The position numbers were made by a program, and so were the translations under genes. Below the pieces are notes generated by a model. That model did no database searches and was not told where the DNA came from. It saw only the letters and a program-made list of their open reading frames with translations. Below are positions 6,366 through 7,756 of a stretch of DNA of 7,756 nt, piece after piece (position 1 is the stretch's first letter; every line of letters begins with the position of its first letter). The DNA comes from Candidatus Kuenenia stuttgartensis (GTDB lineage Bacteria; Planctomycetota; Planctomycetia; Isosphaerales; Isosphaeraceae): the NCBI GenBank assembly GCA_945872325.1, contig CAMBZY010000143.1, positions 1-7,756 on the forward strand, read 5' to 3'.

Positions 6366-7756
6366 ATGTCAGAAATCAATCTTGCACCACTCGAAAAGAA
6401 CGGCCCAGAATTTATGGATATCTTTCAATCCGCCAAACGCTGCATCCTTAAGTTTTGCCTTTCTCTATCAATCATTCTGATATCTCCATACGCCAATTCG
6501 GCTGAGAAAGTCGATTACGAGCGTCAGATCAAGCCAATTTTCAGGAATCGCTGCACCGCATGCCACGGTGCACTGAAGCAAAAGGCCAAGCTCAGGCTTG
6601 ATACCGCAAATTTCATGCTTCAGGGAGGATACGGAGGACCGGCCATTGAACCTGGCCATGCAGAGGAAAGTCTCCTGCTGGAACGTCTGGTGGAATCTGA
6701 TCAGGACTTGAGAATGCCTCCTGAAGGTGCGCCGCTCACTCCTGAACAAATTGAGCTTGTAAAGACCTGGATTACACAGGGCGCCCAACATCCAAGTAAC
6801 GAAGCCCCTGAATCAGATCCCTTCAAACACTGGTCATTTGTCCCACCCGTTCGACCGGAAATACAATCCGCTCCGGCAGGTTCAAAAGCTGTCAATCCGA
6901 TCGATAAACTCTTGGGCGATCGGCTGGCCAAATCCGGTTTAAGCCGCCAGCCAAGGGCTGAAAATCCTGTTTTAATCCGTCGATTATATCTCGACTTAAC
7001 AGGCCTGCCGCCCACCCGTGCAGAGTTGCAGGAGTTCCTGAAAGACCCTTCCGATGCGGCATATTCACGCACTGTCGATCGCCTGCTCGCCAGCCCAAGG
7101 CACGGCGAACGCTGGGCCAGGCACTGGATGGACGTCTGGCGATATAGCGACTGGTATGGCCGAAGATCTGTTCCGGATGTTCTCAACAGCTATGGTCAGA
7201 TATGGCGATGGAGGGACTGGATTGTCCAGTCCCTGAATCAGGATCGAGGCTACGACTCGATGGTCAAGGCCATGCTGGCTGCTGACGAGATCAGTCCTGA
7301 CAAACCTTCCGATCAAGCGGCCACCGGTTTTTTGGTCCGCAATTTCTACCGATGGAATTACAGTCTCTGGCTCAAAGATAACGTCGAGCACACAGGCAAG
7401 GCGTTTTTGGGCCTGACATTCAACTGCGCCCACTGTCACGACCATAAATACGACCCGATTAAAAACGACGATTATTTTGCACTCAGAGCCGTTTTTGAAC
7501 CGATTGAAATCCGCCACGACCGAGTCCCCGGCGAGCCTGATCCAGGCCCCTATCCAGAATACAGTTACGGGGCATCATACAAACCCATCACGTCTGGACT
7601 TGTACGCGTTTTTGACAAAAAACTGGATGCCAAAACCTTTGTTTACCTCAAGGGCGAATCACGCAACATCGTTCCGGGCCGACCACCAATTCAGCCTGGT
7701 TTTCCTGAATTTCTTGGCGGCAAAGTGGCTCCGGTTCTCCCCATCAAACTCCCTCC
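6366..7756 (+). CDS. PSCyt1/DUF1549 cytochrome c-type planctomycete protein, C-terminus cut by window edge
   Basis: 463 codons are visible without a stop. A basic, then hydrophobic stretch (about 24-42, ending PYANSA-EK) looks like a Sec signal, so the mature protein should be outside the cytoplasm. A PSCyt1 domain (about 50-140) carries the haem motif CTACH (63-67), with M117 in LRMPPEG as the likely axial ligand. A linker KHWSFVPPVRP (154-164) typical of the family leads into DUF1549/PSCyt2 (about 178-385), with the LIRRLYLDLTGLPP block (203-216), HGERWARHWMDVWRYSD (246-262) and a second CxxCH, CAHCHDHKYDP (354-364). Full-length relatives usually continue into DUF1553, which would lie beyond the right edge, often followed by a DUF1501 partner gene. 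Two haem sites suggest electron transfer, but the function of this family is not established. The start at 6366 is set by the ribosome binding site; ATG 6414 is the alternative. Transcription is probably from the promoter at 6274-6302. Confidence 0.92.
   Translation, partial: MSEINLAPLEKNGPEFMDIFQSAKRCILKFCLSLSIILISPYANSAEKVDYERQIKPIFRNRCTACHGALKQKAKLRLDTANFMLQGGYGGPAIEPGHAEESLLLERLVESDQDLRMPPEGAPLTPEQIELVKTWITQGAQHPSNEAPESDPFKHWSFVPPVRPEIQSAPAGSKAVNPIDKLLGDRLAKSGLSRQPRAENPVLIRRLYLDLTGLPPTRAELQEFLKDPSDAAYSRTVDRLLASPRHGERWARHWMDVWRYSDWYGRRSVPDVLNSYGQIWRWRDWIVQSLNQDRGYDSMVKAMLAADEISPDKPSDQAATGFLVRNFYRWNYSLWLKDNVEHTGKAFLGLTFNCAHCHDHKYDPIKNDDYFALRAVFEPIEIRHDRVPGEPDPGPYPEYSYGASYKPITSGLVRVFDKKLDAKTFVYLKGESRNIVPGRPPIQPGFPEFLGGKVAPVLPIKLP

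Noticed and set aside
6701..7517. Minus-strand open frames of 161 and 150 codons at 6701-7186 and 7065-7517
   Set aside because: Both are antisense to the PSCyt1/DUF1549 coding sequence, whose haem motifs and family blocks are unmistakable.
1..7756. Mobile element, CRISPR or defence system
   Set aside because: No transposase, integrase, terminal repeats, repeat-spacer array or defence-type domains were found. All genes belong to metabolic or envelope families.

Overview
The window looks like a chromosomal segment of a planctomycete. The best evidence is the gene running off the right edge. It begins with a signal sequence, a PSCyt1-type cytochrome c domain (CxxCH) and a DUF1549/PSCyt2 domain with a second CxxCH (NCAHCHDHKYDP). 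This architecture is massively expanded in Planctomycetota. A Tat-exported acetylxylan-esterase-like hydrolase and roughly balanced base composition fit the same origin. Genus cannot be decided from the sequence alone.

Layout. (1) Positions 1-1100, minus strand: an MFS transporter of the anion:cation symporter (ACS) family, cut off at its C-terminus by the window edge. It has no stop codon inside the window. (2) 1101-1285: divergent intergenic region. (3) 1286-2179 and 2220-3134, plus strand: a two-gene operon of an amidohydrolase-2 family enzyme and a DapA-superfamily lyase resembling 5-dehydro-4-deoxyglucarate dehydratase. It ends in a hairpin terminator at 3121-3148. (4) 3147-4034, minus strand: a short acetamidase/formamidase family protein, convergent with the operon. 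(5) 4035-4250: a second divergent intergenic region. (6) 4251-6230, plus strand: a Tat-signal hydrolase with two alpha/beta-hydrolase units, the second degenerate. (7) 6231-6365: intergenic, with a near-consensus promoter (TGGACA, 17 bp, TATAAT). (8) 6366 to the right edge, plus strand: the PSCyt1/DUF1549 protein.

How the genes may work together (inference). The transporter, amidohydrolase, lyase and acetamidase look like a catabolic island for a small organic anion, plausibly a sugar-acid-like compound. The anion would be taken up by the ACS carrier and opened or hydrolysed by the amidohydrolase or amidase. The Schiff-base lyase would then dehydrate or cleave the keto acid. The exported esterase and cytochrome-type protein would act outside the cytoplasm, perhaps on a polymeric or esterified precursor. 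No substrate can be named from the sequence, and no regulator gene is visible.

The most notable details are departures from family consensus. The transporter has Leu and Gln where the E. coli DgoT relatives have the proton-coupling Asp and Glu. The amidohydrolase has His-x-Asn in place of the His-x-His metal motif. The second hydrolase unit has Lys where the nucleophile should be. No RNA genes, CRISPR arrays, insertion sequences or clear mobile elements were seen.
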